From assembly GCA_002356515.1 (NCBI GenBank), contig AP017605.1:6185020-6249019 (forward strand): a stretch of 64,000 bases of DNA, read 5' to 3'. Source of the stretch: Mesorhizobium loti. Its GTDB lineage: Bacteria > Pseudomonadota > Alphaproteobacteria > Rhizobiales > Rhizobiaceae. The notes beneath the pieces were generated by a model. That model did no database searches. It was not told the origin of the DNA and saw only the letters and a list, made by a program, of their open reading frames with translations. Position numbers and translations under genes: made by a program. This document shows positions 18,677-26,672 of the stretch, piece after piece (position 1 is the first letter of the stretch; each line of letters begins with the position of its first letter).

Positions 18677-19120
18677 ATGACGGCTCGCAAAAGGAAAGTG
18701 CAGATTTCCGTCTATCTCGATCAGAGCATCATGACGATGCTCGGCGATTATGCGGCGCGGCGCGGTCAACCCCAATCCATGATTGCGGAAGCAGCACTCG
18801 CTTCCTTCCTGTCGCCGGATGCGGACGCACGCCGCGAGGCCGCTATCGCCAAACGCCTCGACCAGGTCGATCGCCGCCTGGCCAGGCAGGAGCGCGATAT
18901 CGGCATTGCGGTCGAGACACTGGCGGTGTTCGTCCGCTTTTGGCTCGCGACAACGCCGGCCTTGCCCGAGCCCGCCGCCCAGGCCGCGCGCGCCAAGGCG
19001 GCCGAACGTTACGAAGCCTTCGTCACGGCCTTGGGCAGGCGCCTGGCGAAGGGGCCGAAACTGCGGCAGGAGATTTCGGAGGATATCAATCCGATGGACA
19101 ACAGCGAAAACCCACCCTGA
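18677..19120 (+). CDS. CopG-type ribbon-helix-helix protein of the transfer block
   Basis: A 147-residue protein. The first 50 residues look like a ribbon-helix-helix (VQISVYLDQSIMTMLGDYAARRG), followed by a helical region VDRRLARQERDIGIAVETLAVF. Proteins like this sit between traG and trbB in rhizobial transfer regions, where trbB normally follows. Here the next 190 bp hold nothing and a hipA gene reads toward it, so the block is cut at this point. Confidence 0.85.
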   Translation: MTARKRKVQISVYLDQSIMTMLGDYAARRGQPQSMIAEAALASFLSPDADARREAAIAKRLDQVDRRLARQERDIGIAVETLAVFVRFWLATTPALPEPAAQAARAKAAERYEAFVTALGRRLAKGPKLRQEISEDINPMDNSENPP

Positions 19121-19306
19121 CGGGTTGCAGGTCAATCATCGGCTGGCTTGGAGCTTGATGGCCATGTTCATCATGATGATGGGTATACTCGACGCCCCTG
19201 ACGGTCACGCGACGACAAAGTTGGCGTACCGATGACGACCGATGATGATCAGCCGCGGCAACAGGATGAGCGAGCAAGTCCCGGCAGCCGGTTCGTCGCA
19301 CCTTGA

Positions 19307-20632
19307 TCAATCGATGGCATCAGCCTTGTTATCGGTGAGAAGAGCCGCCCGCTTGCCGATAGCCGACTTGACTGAGTCGACAAGCTGCTCAGGAAAGCCA
19401 CGGGGCAAGGAGATGATCACCTCGTCGGCCTGCTTCTCCACGTTTTCAGCAATGTCATCGAAAATTCTGCGCATGACAGGGGTACCCACACCGGCAATGT
19501 CAGCGGTCTGCAGGAAGTGGCGTGGCATGATGTCAGGTACCGAATAGTGTCTGTTCCTGCCGACCGACATTGCCAATTTGAATCTTTTGCGCGGAATCTG
19601 TCCGGTATCAAGGCTGGGCTGCGCGGTCAGCACGTCGTAAAGCGGCGTCATGCGGAATCGTCCCCCAGGGCTCAGAAAAATACTGAAATTCTTGGCGTGG
19701 CCGTCGGTCGCGCCAATCAGCCAGAACAAGATGCAGGTGCGCAAGAAGGTGGCGATGTCTTCATCTGGCGTATCGCTACCCTTCAAGAGCTCGACAATCT
19801 CGCGCATGCCGGGACCGCCATCCGATTGGTACTTGCGCGTCGGCGGCACTGACAGCGCTTGACAGATATCCTCCTGCGGCAGGCGCAGGAGGCGGCCGTC
19901 GCGTGCCCACAGCCGGTCGAAGCGTTCTACGATCAGGGTACGGCGCACGCCGAAGTCAGCGATCTGCGCCTGGGCGGAGGGAACGCCAAACGCTTGCAGC
20001 AGCTTAAGGCACAGATACTCGTTCTCGACGCTGTTGGAGAGATCGATGCCGTTCGGCAGCCGGCCGATCTGCGGCTTCAGGATATGGTTGGTCGCTGCCG
20101 TGCCGATCGGTTTGAACCAGCTTCCGTCCTTGCGCAGCAGCGCGGTCTTTTCCTGCGCGCCGGCAATCGAGATGCGAAAGTCCTCATCCTCGCCGAGGCC
20201 CAGCGGAGCGGTGGCAAGGTTCTCGATTATCCCGGCGACGTCCTCGTTGCTGACCGGCTTGCCTTCGACACTGCCGGGAGGGCCTGGATCCATGCCATCG
20301 GGCTGGAATTGCAACGCGCCGACGCAGTCACGGCCGAGCGCAGCCAGCATGCTGTAGGCGTCGGTGCCGTCGGCGCCGACCCGTTCGGCAACACGCCTGC
20401 GTATGGCGTCATTGTCCGGAAGCAGGTTGTCGAAGACGTTGGTCACCGGCGTGCCGATATAGCGGTCTTCCCGCAAAGGAAGCGAGAGTGAGATCGGGAA
20501 GGTGCCGCGCCAGTCCAGCCATTCGCGGGCGTATTGGAAGTCGATGGCGCCCGTCGATTCCCTGCGCAGGATGCCCACCAGGCGCCCGTTCAGAAAGACA
20601 TTCAGGGGGATGTGAACCCGGCGCCGTGCCAT
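19307..20632 (-). CDS. hipA: HipA-family serine/threonine kinase toxin
   Basis: A 441-residue complete HipA. The kinase landmarks are intact: phosphorylatable S155 in ISIAGAQEKTA, catalytic D310 and N315 in GATDGHAKNF, and metal-binding D333 in PLYDVL, close to the E. coli numbering. HipA kinases phosphorylate glutamyl-tRNA synthetase or other targets and induce dormancy. Its start overlaps the hipB stop by 1-4 bp. The neighbours on either side are transfer-gene copies, so the pair was probably acquired with or inserted into a mobile element. Confidence 0.95.
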   Translation of the reverse strand: MARRRVHIPLNVFLNGRLVGILRRESTGAIDFQYAREWLDWRGTFPISLSLPLREDRYIGTPVTNVFDNLLPDNDAIRRRVAERVGADGTDAYSMLAALGRDCVGALQFQPDGMDPGPPGSVEGKPVSNEDVAGIIENLATAPLGLGEDEDFRISIAGAQEKTALLRKDGSWFKPIGTAATNHILKPQIGRLPNGIDLSNSVENEYLCLKLLQAFGVPSAQAQIADFGVRRTLIVERFDRLWARDGRLLRLPQEDICQALSVPPTRKYQSDGGPGMREIVELLKGSDTPDEDIATFLRTCILFWLIGATDGHAKNFSIFLSPGGRFRMTPLYDVLTAQPSLDTGQIPRKRFKLAMSVGRNRHYSVPDIMPRHFLQTADIAGVGTPVMRRIFDDIAENVEKQADEVIISLPRGFPEQLVDSVKSAIGKRAALLTDNKADAID

Positions 20633-20886
20633 CAGAACAGATCCTCGATATCAGCAGAGCTGCCTTTGCTGCGCGCGCGCACGACGAGTTCAAGGTCGAG
20701 AGCGGAGAGGGCGGCCATCAAGGTGCGGAGTTGCATCGCGGGCTCGCCGGCCTCGAGGCGGGAGACCGTACCCTGGCGCAGGTGGATCTGGTTGCCGAGC
20801 GAGCCTTGCGTGAGCCCGGCGTTCTTGCGGGCGCGGCGCAGAATGGCTCCGAGTTGTTTTTCGTTGCGAGCGATCTGGTCTGTCAT
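20632..20886 (-). CDS. hipB: HipB-family antitoxin, XRE-type repressor
   Basis: An 84-residue XRE-fold protein starting MTDQIARNEKQLGAILRRAR, with the HTH at about residues 25-50 (GLTQGSLGNQIHLRQGTVSRLE). It should neutralise HipA and repress the operon. The ATG at 20886 is chosen over an in-frame ATG at 20934, because the latter would start among the operator palindromes. The C-terminus is short and acidic (SSADIEDLF). Confidence 0.92.
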   Translation of the reverse strand: MTDQIARNEKQLGAILRRARKNAGLTQGSLGNQIHLRQGTVSRLEAGEPAMQLRTLMAALSALDLELVVRARSKGSSADIEDLF

Positions 20887-20908
20887 GATGGGTCTCCACG
20901 CCAGCAAT

Positions 20909-21005
20909 ATACGCGATCGCGTATTATTCGTCAATATACGAAGTTGCGTATAAAATGGAGATATACGTGATCACGTATATAAGGAAGATATACGCGACCG
21001 CGTAT
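20909..21005. promoter_or_regulatory. four palindromic operators at 27-bp pitch, hipBA promoter
   Basis: Four 16-bp sites begin at 20909, 20936, 20963 and 20990, exactly 27 bp apart. Sites 1 (ATACGCGATCGCGTAT) and 3 (ATACGTGATCACGTAT, extended to 20 bp) are perfect palindromes; site 4 (ATACGCGACCGCGTAT) is nearly perfect; site 2 (ATACGAAGTTGCGTAT) is weaker. All keep ATACG at the left and CGTAT at the right. They lie upstream of hipB and are most simply read as HipB operators. Confidence 0.8.
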
Positions 21006-21055
21006 GATGCGGCGCGTCAGCTGGCAGCGGCGGTCTTGGCGCCCCAGCTGAAGCG

Positions 21056-21418
21056 GTCCGCACCCGGTCATCGCCAGCGCCGCACGGGAACTTCTGAGCA
21101 AGTCCGACAACGAACGCTCCAGTGTACTCTCGACCGCGATGTCCGCAATGCGAGGCGGCGATCTCCAGGCGTCTCTACCGGACCGACCGCCGGATCGCGC
21201 GCCTGGAGCGCCGGCATCTCGCTGGAGACCTTGGCCGTTTTTATCCGCTTCTGGTTGGCGCGACTCCGCTTTGCCGGAACCGATGGCGCAGGCGGCGCGC
21301 GCGAAGGCGAACGAACGCTACGAGGCATTCGTCGCCGCGCTTGGCAGCGCCTCGCCAAGGGGCCAAGCCTGCGGCAGGAAATCCCCGTAGACGTTATGCC
21401 ATCCAGCGACGCAGAATG
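21056..21418 (+). pseudogene. decayed fusion remnant of a second traG-copG pair
   Basis: 21058-21146 matches traG 17583-17667 closely (both encode ARELL-K-SDNERS-VLSTAMS). Then, with a large deletion, 21147-21418 follows the copG gene from about 18837 on, including SLETLAVFIRFWLA and AQAARAKANERYEAFV, which now fall in different frames. So the end of traG and the start of copG are missing, and frameshifts have accumulated. It is a scar of a second, diverged transfer region on the far side of hipBA. Confidence 0.8.
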
Positions 21419-21510
21419 ACGATGAGAGGCCTGTGGGCAGAGGCGCCGCCCGGGCTAGCGCGGCGCCGCCCGCGCTGTTGATGCCATCTGGGTTCTGTTG
21501 CTGATGGCGT

Positions 21511-22383
21511 TCAGTTGGCGGCTCCGCACAACTGCGACGTCGTCAATCCTGGCGGCACGTTCTCCGTGGGGCCAAATCCGTACTTCGCCATGATGGTGGC
21601 GATCGTGCCATTCGACATGACCTTCGCCAGACCCTGATTGTAGAGGTCGCGCAGATCGCCATCGTCCTTCCTGAACGCGATCGCGATGTAGCTGATCGAC
21701 TTCTCGTCCGTCGTAAACGGGCTGGCGCGCTCCAGATCGGGGCTCTTGTTGCCGGCAAGCAGCCCGATCACCGTCGGGGAAGAGAACAGAGCCGCGTCGA
21801 TGCGGCCGGCGCGCAGTGCCGCGATGTTGGTCTCGATGTCGGGGAACTGCAGGATGCGGTCTTCCGGCACGCCCTCGGTGATGGCGTTCTTGATGACATT
21901 GCTGCCGCGGCCGCCGCCCATGATCGCGTCGGATTTCTTGGCAAGATCCGCATAGCTGTGGATCGCCTTGGGGTTGCCGGCGAGCACGATCGCCGCGTCG
22001 TCCGACCTCAGGTCGGGAGCGCCGAAGGCCACCTGCTGGCATCGCTCCGGCGTTATCGACAGGCCGGATGCGACGGCATCGAAACGGCCGGCCATCAGGC
22101 CAGGGATCAAGGCGCCGAACTCGGTGACCTCGAAGTCGACCTGCTTGACGCCGAGATCGGCGAAGGCAGCCCTGAGGAGATCCGGATGCCAGCCGAGCAA
22201 CTCGCCGGTTCCCTCCTTTTTGTAGCCCCATGGCGCGCGGTTGTGGATGCCGATGACGATGCGCCCTTCCTTTAGGACGCGTTCTTTCGTGGTCTCTGCC
22301 GTTGCCGGCAGCACAGATCCAACAAGCGCGGCATAGGCGATGCAGGCTAGGCCAATCGCAGCCGATGGGGCTCGAAAATTCAT
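21511..22383 (-). CDS. amino-acid-type ABC transporter substrate-binding protein
   Basis: A 290-residue periplasmic binding protein (SBP_bac_3 fold, EhuB-like). Signal peptide at about residues 1-30 ending VLPATAE; mature part begins TTKERVLKEGRIVIG, with FGALIPGLMAGRFDAV and GLSITPERCQQV further on. GGAGGACCCCCG precedes the ATG at 22383. No permease or ATPase gene accompanies it, so it is an orphan or works with a distant transporter. Ligand likely an amino acid or compatible solute (inference). Confidence 0.88.
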   Translation of the reverse strand: MNFRAPSAAIGLACIAYAALVGSVLPATAETTKERVLKEGRIVIGIHNRAPWGYKKEGTGELLGWHPDLLRAAFADLGVKQVDFEVTEFGALIPGLMAGRFDAVASGLSITPERCQQVAFGAPDLRSDDAAIVLAGNPKAIHSYADLAKKSDAIMGGGRGSNVIKNAITEGVPEDRILQFPDIETNIAALRAGRIDAALFSSPTVIGLLAGNKSPDLERASPFTTDEKSISYIAIAFRKDDGDLRDLYNQGLAKVMSNGTIATIMAKYGFGPTENVPPGLTTSQLCGAAN

Positions 22384-22475
22384 CGGGGGTCCTCCCATGA
22401 GTTTGAGTTGCGCGAAGGCGTCCCGCCTCAGCCGCTCAAAACTACGGTTGGATGCCGCATCTCGTCAATGTATAT

Positions 22476-22504
22476 ATACGAAATATAGACGAAATATTGC
22501 GTAT
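22476..22504. promoter_or_regulatory. AT-rich dyad upstream of the binding-protein gene
   Basis: A 29-bp stretch beginning ATACGAAATATAG and ending ATATTGCGTAT, with the short repeat GACGAAATAT inside. Its ends (ATACG and CGTAT) recall the hipB operator half-sites 1.5 kb away. It lies about 95 bp upstream of the binding-protein start, a plausible promoter position. Regulator unknown. Confidence 0.3.
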
Positions 22505-22632
22505 GAAGTGGTGAGTGGGTCAGGCCTGCCCGTCGAGGAGATACATGCCCTACGTGATTGCGATCGGGTGACGCAGTCCCCCAACCTCGCTTCCGCCGCT
22601 GACGCTTGAACCGATGCCGAACACCCGGTCGC

Positions 22633-23100
22633 CTAGACAGGCAAGACTTCCGAGCGCTTGACCTGCCCGAGCGCGAAGCTGCTTTCTATCGAGGCGATGT
22701 TGTCCAGCCGCGTCAGCTTGTCCTTGATGAACCGCTCATAGGCCTCGAGGTCGCGCACCACGATGCGCATCAGGTAATCGCGCTGGCCGGTCATCAGATA
22801 GCAGTCGACAACCTCCGGCCAGCGCAGCACCGCCTGGGAGAAGCGGTCGAGATCGTCCTCGCGTTGCCGTTCAAGCTTGATCGACGCGAAAGCGCTGATC
22901 GGCAGGCCAAGCTTCTTCTGGTCGAGGACCACGGTGTAACCTTTGATGACGCCGGCGCTCTCCAGGAGTCTCACGCGCCGGGCGCATGGTGAGGGCGAAA
23001 GGCCGACGGCCTCAGCGAGGTCGTTCGTCGTTGCCTTTGCGTTCTTCTGCAGCGCGGCGATGATTTTAAGGTCGATTGCATCGAGCGTCGGACTTGGCAC
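22633..23100 (-). CDS. Lrp/AsnC family transcriptional regulator
   Basis: A 155-residue regulator. The N-terminal HTH (LDAIDLKIIAALQKNAKAT, then DLAEAVGLSPSPCARRVRLLE) is followed by the RAM/AsnC sensor domain (YLMTGQRDYLMRIVVRDLEAYERFI). Divergent from the E1-like dehydrogenase at 23227; a perfect palindrome lies between them. In Pseudomonas putida the Lrp-type MdeR controls mdeAB, whose MdeB is an E1 of the same class, so a similar amino-acid-responsive switch is likely (inference). Confidence 0.93.
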   Translation of the reverse strand: MPSPTLDAIDLKIIAALQKNAKATTNDLAEAVGLSPSPCARRVRLLESAGVIKGYTVVLDQKKLGLPISAFASIKLERQREDDLDRFSQAVLRWPEVVDCYLMTGQRDYLMRIVVRDLEAYERFIKDKLTRLDNIASIESSFALGQVKRSEVLPV

Positions 23101-23120
23101 GTTTCCCTCATCTGGGTGTC

Positions 23121-23145
23121 AATATTGGCTGGATCAGCCAATATT
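23121..23145. promoter_or_regulatory. perfect 25-bp palindrome, probable Lrp operator
   Basis: Arms AATATTGGCTG and CAGCCAATATT (11 bp each) flank a 3-bp centre, GAT. It sits 20 bp upstream of the lrp-type start and 82 bp upstream of the E1 start, so one bound regulator could affect both promoters. Confidence 0.75.
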
Positions 23146-23226
23146 ATTGAAATCCTTGCGTAAGAATAGCCACTTTTGAGAGACCTTGGCCGCTATCGTT
23201 GAACCGCGATTTCACGGGAGCCGACG

Positions 23227-25608
23227 ATGACGATCCTTTCCGAGCTTGAACGCAAGGTTCTGTGGCTGGCTGTCTGGATGATCCATCATGCCAACCATGT
23301 TCGCGGGTCGCAGGACGGCCTCAAGGTCGGCGGCCATCAGGCGTCGTCGGCGTCCGCGTCGACCTTGATGACGGCGCTCTACTTCCAGATCCTCAGGCCT
23401 GAGGACCGCGTTGCCGTCAAGCCGCATGCGAGCCCCGTCTTCCATGCCATCCAGTATCTGTTCGGCAGGCAGACGCTCGAGCAGCTGCAGAATTTTCGCG
23501 GCTATCGCGGCGCGCAGTCCTACCCGTCACGAACCAAGGATATCGACGATGTCGATTTCTCGACCGGGTCGGTCGGACTGGGCGTGGCGCAGACCTTGTT
23601 CTCCTCGCTGGTCCAGGACTATGTCAGGGCCAAAGGCTGGAACGCGGACCAGCCGGAAGGTCGGATGGTCGCCCTTCTCGGCGACGCCGAAATGGATGAA
23701 GGCAATATCTTCGAGGCTCTTCTCGAAGGCTGGAAGCACGGCCTGCGAAACACCTGGTGGGTCGTCGACTACAACAGGCAAAGCCTTGATGCGGTGGTGC
23801 GCGAAGGCTTGTGGCAGCGCTTCGAATCCATCTTCCGCAACTTCGGCTGGGACGTGGTGATCCTGAAACATGGGACATTGCAACAGGCGGCCTTTGAGGA
23901 GGAGGGCGGCGAGAAGCTGCGGTCCTGGATCGATGCATGCCCCAACCAGCTCTATTCGGTGCTGACCTTCCAGGGCGGCGCCGCGTGGCGCCGGCGCCTT
24001 CTGGATGACCTGGGGGACCAAGGACCGGTGACCCGCCTGATCGAGAAGCGCAGCGACGACGACCTTGCCGCCTTGATGGCAAACCTCGGCGGCCACGATC
24101 TGGCAACCATCATCGATGCCTTCGAGCAAGCGCGCGGGCATGATCGTCCGACCTGCTTCATCGCCTATACGATCAAAGGCTTCGGCCTGCCGCTCGCCGG
24201 CCACAAAGACAATCACGCCGGATTGATGACGCCGGCGCAAGTCGACGCGTTGCGGCAAGGCATGGGTGTCCGCGCGGGGCGTGAATGGGAGATGTTCGAG
24301 GGCCTTGCATACGATGAGGCCGCGATCCGGTCCTATCTCAAATCATCGCCTTTCGCGCAGGCAGCGACCCGTCGCCATAAAGCCCCGGCCGTAACCGTGC
24401 CGGCACAGATTGCCTTCAGCGCCCAGGTGTCCATGTCGACACAGCAGGGTTTCGGCCTGTTGATGCACGAGATCGCCAAGTCAGACAGCGATCTTGCGAA
24501 GCGTGTGGTCACCACGTCTCCGGACGTCACTGTCTCGACCAATCTTGGCGCCTGGGTCAACAGGCGGGGGCTGTTCGCGCGCGGCAACCAGGCCGACATT
24601 TTTCGCGAGGAACGCATTCCCTCGACCTTCAACTGGACGTTTTCGCCGTCGGGACAGCATTTCGAACTGGGCATCTCGGAGATGAACCTCTTCACGATGC
24701 TGTCGGCGCTGGGTTTGTCGCACTCGCTTCACGGCGAGCGCCTGCTTCCGGTCGGAACGCTCTACGACCCCTTCATCGAGCGTGGCCTCGATGCACTCAA
24801 CTATGCTTGCTATCAGGACGCTCGCTTTATCCTAGCGGCGACACCCTCAGGCGTGACGCTGGCGCCCGAGGGCGGAGCGCATCAGTCGATCGCCACGCCG
24901 CTGATCGGCATGGCGCAGGACGGCCTGGCGACATTCGAGCCGGCCTATGTCGACGAGCTGGCAGTCATCCTGCGTTGGGCATTCGACTACATCCAGCGCT
25001 CCGGCGAGGCCGAGCCCGACGACCAGACTTGGCTGCGCGATCAGACTGGCGGTTCGGTCTACCTCAGGCTCTCGACGCGGCTGATCGAGCAGCCGACACG
25101 CCAGACCGGCCGTCCCCTGGCGCGCGACATCGTCGATGGCGCTTACTGGTTGCGCACACCCGGGCCGAATGCCGCTGTGGTGATCGCCTATTCGGGAGCT
25201 GTCGCGCCGGAGGCGGTGCAGGCCTTGGGCCTGATGGCCGGTGACCGGCGCGATATTGGACTCTTGGCCGTGACCTCCGCCGACCGGCTGAATGCCGGCT
25301 GGTCGGCTGCTGCGCGCGCGCGCCAGTTTGGCCATCCTCGCGCCACGAGTCATGTCGAGCGCCTGCTGGCCGGTCTTCCGGCCTCCTGCGCCATCGTGAC
25401 GGTGCTGGACGGGCATCCCGCAACGCTCGCCTGGCTGGGTTCGGTCCATGGCCATCGCACGCGCGCGCTCGGCGTCGAGCATTTCGGCCAGACCGGCACG
25501 ATCGCGGATCTCTATCGGCATTACGGGATCGACGCGCAAGGCATCATGGCCGCCGTGCAATCGGTTTCGGCCGGCCCGCCGCTGAGGCACCTTGGCTCCG
25601 CCGCCTGA
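23227..25608 (+). CDS. AceE/MdeB-like 2-oxoacid dehydrogenase E1 component
   Basis: A 793-residue thiamine-diphosphate enzyme of the homodimeric pyruvate-dehydrogenase E1 / transketolase class. The ThDP motif is GDAEMDEGN at residues 152-160; FSTGSVGLGV and HKDNHAGLM are further family marks. It is shorter than AceE (about 890), as MdeB-type 2-oxobutyrate enzymes are. It would decarboxylate a 2-oxoacid and pass the acyl group to an E2, for which no gene is nearby. Together with the GHMP kinase and PLP-enzyme genes downstream it suggests an amino-acid breakdown route. Confidence 0.85.
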   Translation: MTILSELERKVLWLAVWMIHHANHVRGSQDGLKVGGHQASSASASTLMTALYFQILRPEDRVAVKPHASPVFHAIQYLFGRQTLEQLQNFRGYRGAQSYPSRTKDIDDVDFSTGSVGLGVAQTLFSSLVQDYVRAKGWNADQPEGRMVALLGDAEMDEGNIFEALLEGWKHGLRNTWWVVDYNRQSLDAVVREGLWQRFESIFRNFGWDVVILKHGTLQQAAFEEEGGEKLRSWIDACPNQLYSVLTFQGGAAWRRRLLDDLGDQGPVTRLIEKRSDDDLAALMANLGGHDLATIIDAFEQARGHDRPTCFIAYTIKGFGLPLAGHKDNHAGLMTPAQVDALRQGMGVRAGREWEMFEGLAYDEAAIRSYLKSSPFAQAATRRHKAPAVTVPAQIAFSAQVSMSTQQGFGLLMHEIAKSDSDLAKRVVTTSPDVTVSTNLGAWVNRRGLFARGNQADIFREERIPSTFNWTFSPSGQHFELGISEMNLFTMLSALGLSHSLHGERLLPVGTLYDPFIERGLDALNYACYQDARFILAATPSGVTLAPEGGAHQSIATPLIGMAQDGLATFEPAYVDELAVILRWAFDYIQRSGEAEPDDQTWLRDQTGGSVYLRLSTRLIEQPTRQTGRPLARDIVDGAYWLRTPGPNAAVVIAYSGAVAPEAVQALGLMAGDRRDIGLLAVTSADRLNAGWSAAARARQFGHPRATSHVERLLAGLPASCAIVTVLDGHPATLAWLGSVHGHRTRALGVEHFGQTGTIADLYRHYGIDAQGIMAAVQSVSAGPPLRHLGSAA

Positions 25609-25727
25609 CGATCCGCCAGCATCGCCTCGCGGCCGGCTCGCTCGATAGGGGCTGTCAATACCGGAATTCCCTGAGGGCGGCTTCCCATCCTCGGTGCCAT
25701 CTTCCCGCGTTACGAAAAGCGGGCGAG

Positions 25728-26672
25728 ATGAAAATGGCTGGGACCGGCGATCTTATGAGCCGTGAAGCGCTGCGGTCGCAGGTTGGGACGGCGGCGGCGA
25801 TTGCGCATCACGGCGAACTCATCCAGGGCGTCTTCAAGGACGATGGTGGGCGCCTGCATCGCGGGCTCGTGACGCTGCCGATTACCGGCTTGAGATCGGA
25901 GGCGAGCTTTGCCAGGAGCGACGGCGATGCCGTCGTTGTCCACCCCAATCACAAGATCAAGGCGTCGGCAGCCGCGCAGCTCACGCTCGAATTCCTGAAC
26001 GTCACCGGCGGTGGCGTGTTGACACTTCAAAGCGCAATTCCCGTGGGGCACGGCTATGGCTCATCGACGGCTGACGTCGTCGCTTCCATTCGCGCCGTCG
26101 CCGCGGCCCTCAACGTCCAGCTGCGGCCCTCAAGCATCGGGCGCCTGGCCGTGGCTGCCGAGCGCGCGAGCGACGCGATCGCCTTCGATGAGCACGCGGT
26201 GCTGTTCGCGCAACGGGAAGGCACGGTGATCGAGAATTTCGCAGGCTCCCTGCCGCCTCTGCTTCTGGTCGGGTTCAAGGCAAATGCCGGGGCTCCGGTC
26301 GATACATTGCAGCTGCCGCCCGCACGCTACGACAGCGCCGAGATCCAGGAATTCGGCGTGCTTCGGGCGCTGGTGGCGCGGGCGGTTCGCCTTCAGGATC
26401 CCTATCTTCTGGGACGCGCCGCCTCGGCCAGTGCTCTGATCAGTCAACGGCACTTGCCAAAGCAGGGCTTCGGCGAGATCGCCGAAATCGCTCGGCGAGC
26501 CGGGGCGTGTGGCGTGCAAGTTGCCCATAGCGGTTCGTTGTTCGGCCTGATTTTCGATCTTTTCGCATCGAATCTGAAGCGGCGAGCGGCCCTCGTCGCG
26601 CAGCAGATAAGACGTGCCGGCTTCAAGGATGTCGAAGTCCACCTGGTCAATGCGGAGGGCAGGACATGGTGA
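25728..26672 (+). CDS. GHMP-family small-molecule kinase
   Basis: A 314-residue kinase. Motif 2, the phosphate loop, is IPVGHGYGSSTADV at about residues 104-117; the N-terminus AAIAHHGELIQGVF resembles PduX-type L-threonine kinases (CGELIQG). GHMP kinases phosphorylate a hydroxyl on homoserine, threonine, mevalonate or sugars; here an amino-acid hydroxyl is likely because the next gene encodes an O-phosphoserine-type PLP enzyme (inference). Its stop overlaps the next start by 7 bp. Confidence 0.8.
   Translation: MKMAGTGDLMSREALRSQVGTAAAIAHHGELIQGVFKDDGGRLHRGLVTLPITGLRSEASFARSDGDAVVVHPNHKIKASAAAQLTLEFLNVTGGGVLTLQSAIPVGHGYGSSTADVVASIRAVAAALNVQLRPSSIGRLAVAAERASDAIAFDEHAVLFAQREGTVIENFAGSLPPLLLVGFKANAGAPVDTLQLPPARYDSAEIQEFGVLRALVARAVRLQDPYLLGRAASASALISQRHLPKQGFGEIAEIARRAGACGVQVAHSGSLFGLIFDLFASNLKRRAALVAQQIRRAGFKDVEVHLVNAEGRTW

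Noticed and set aside
18148..19158. Long open frames in other phases of the traG-copG region
   Set aside because: They are arginine/serine-rich shadows produced by the GC-rich codons of the real genes.
20909..21005. Regular repeats that could look like a tiny CRISPR array
   Set aside because: The repeats are 16-bp palindromes with 11-bp gaps, far too short for a CRISPR array, no cas genes are present, and they sit in the hipBA promoter.
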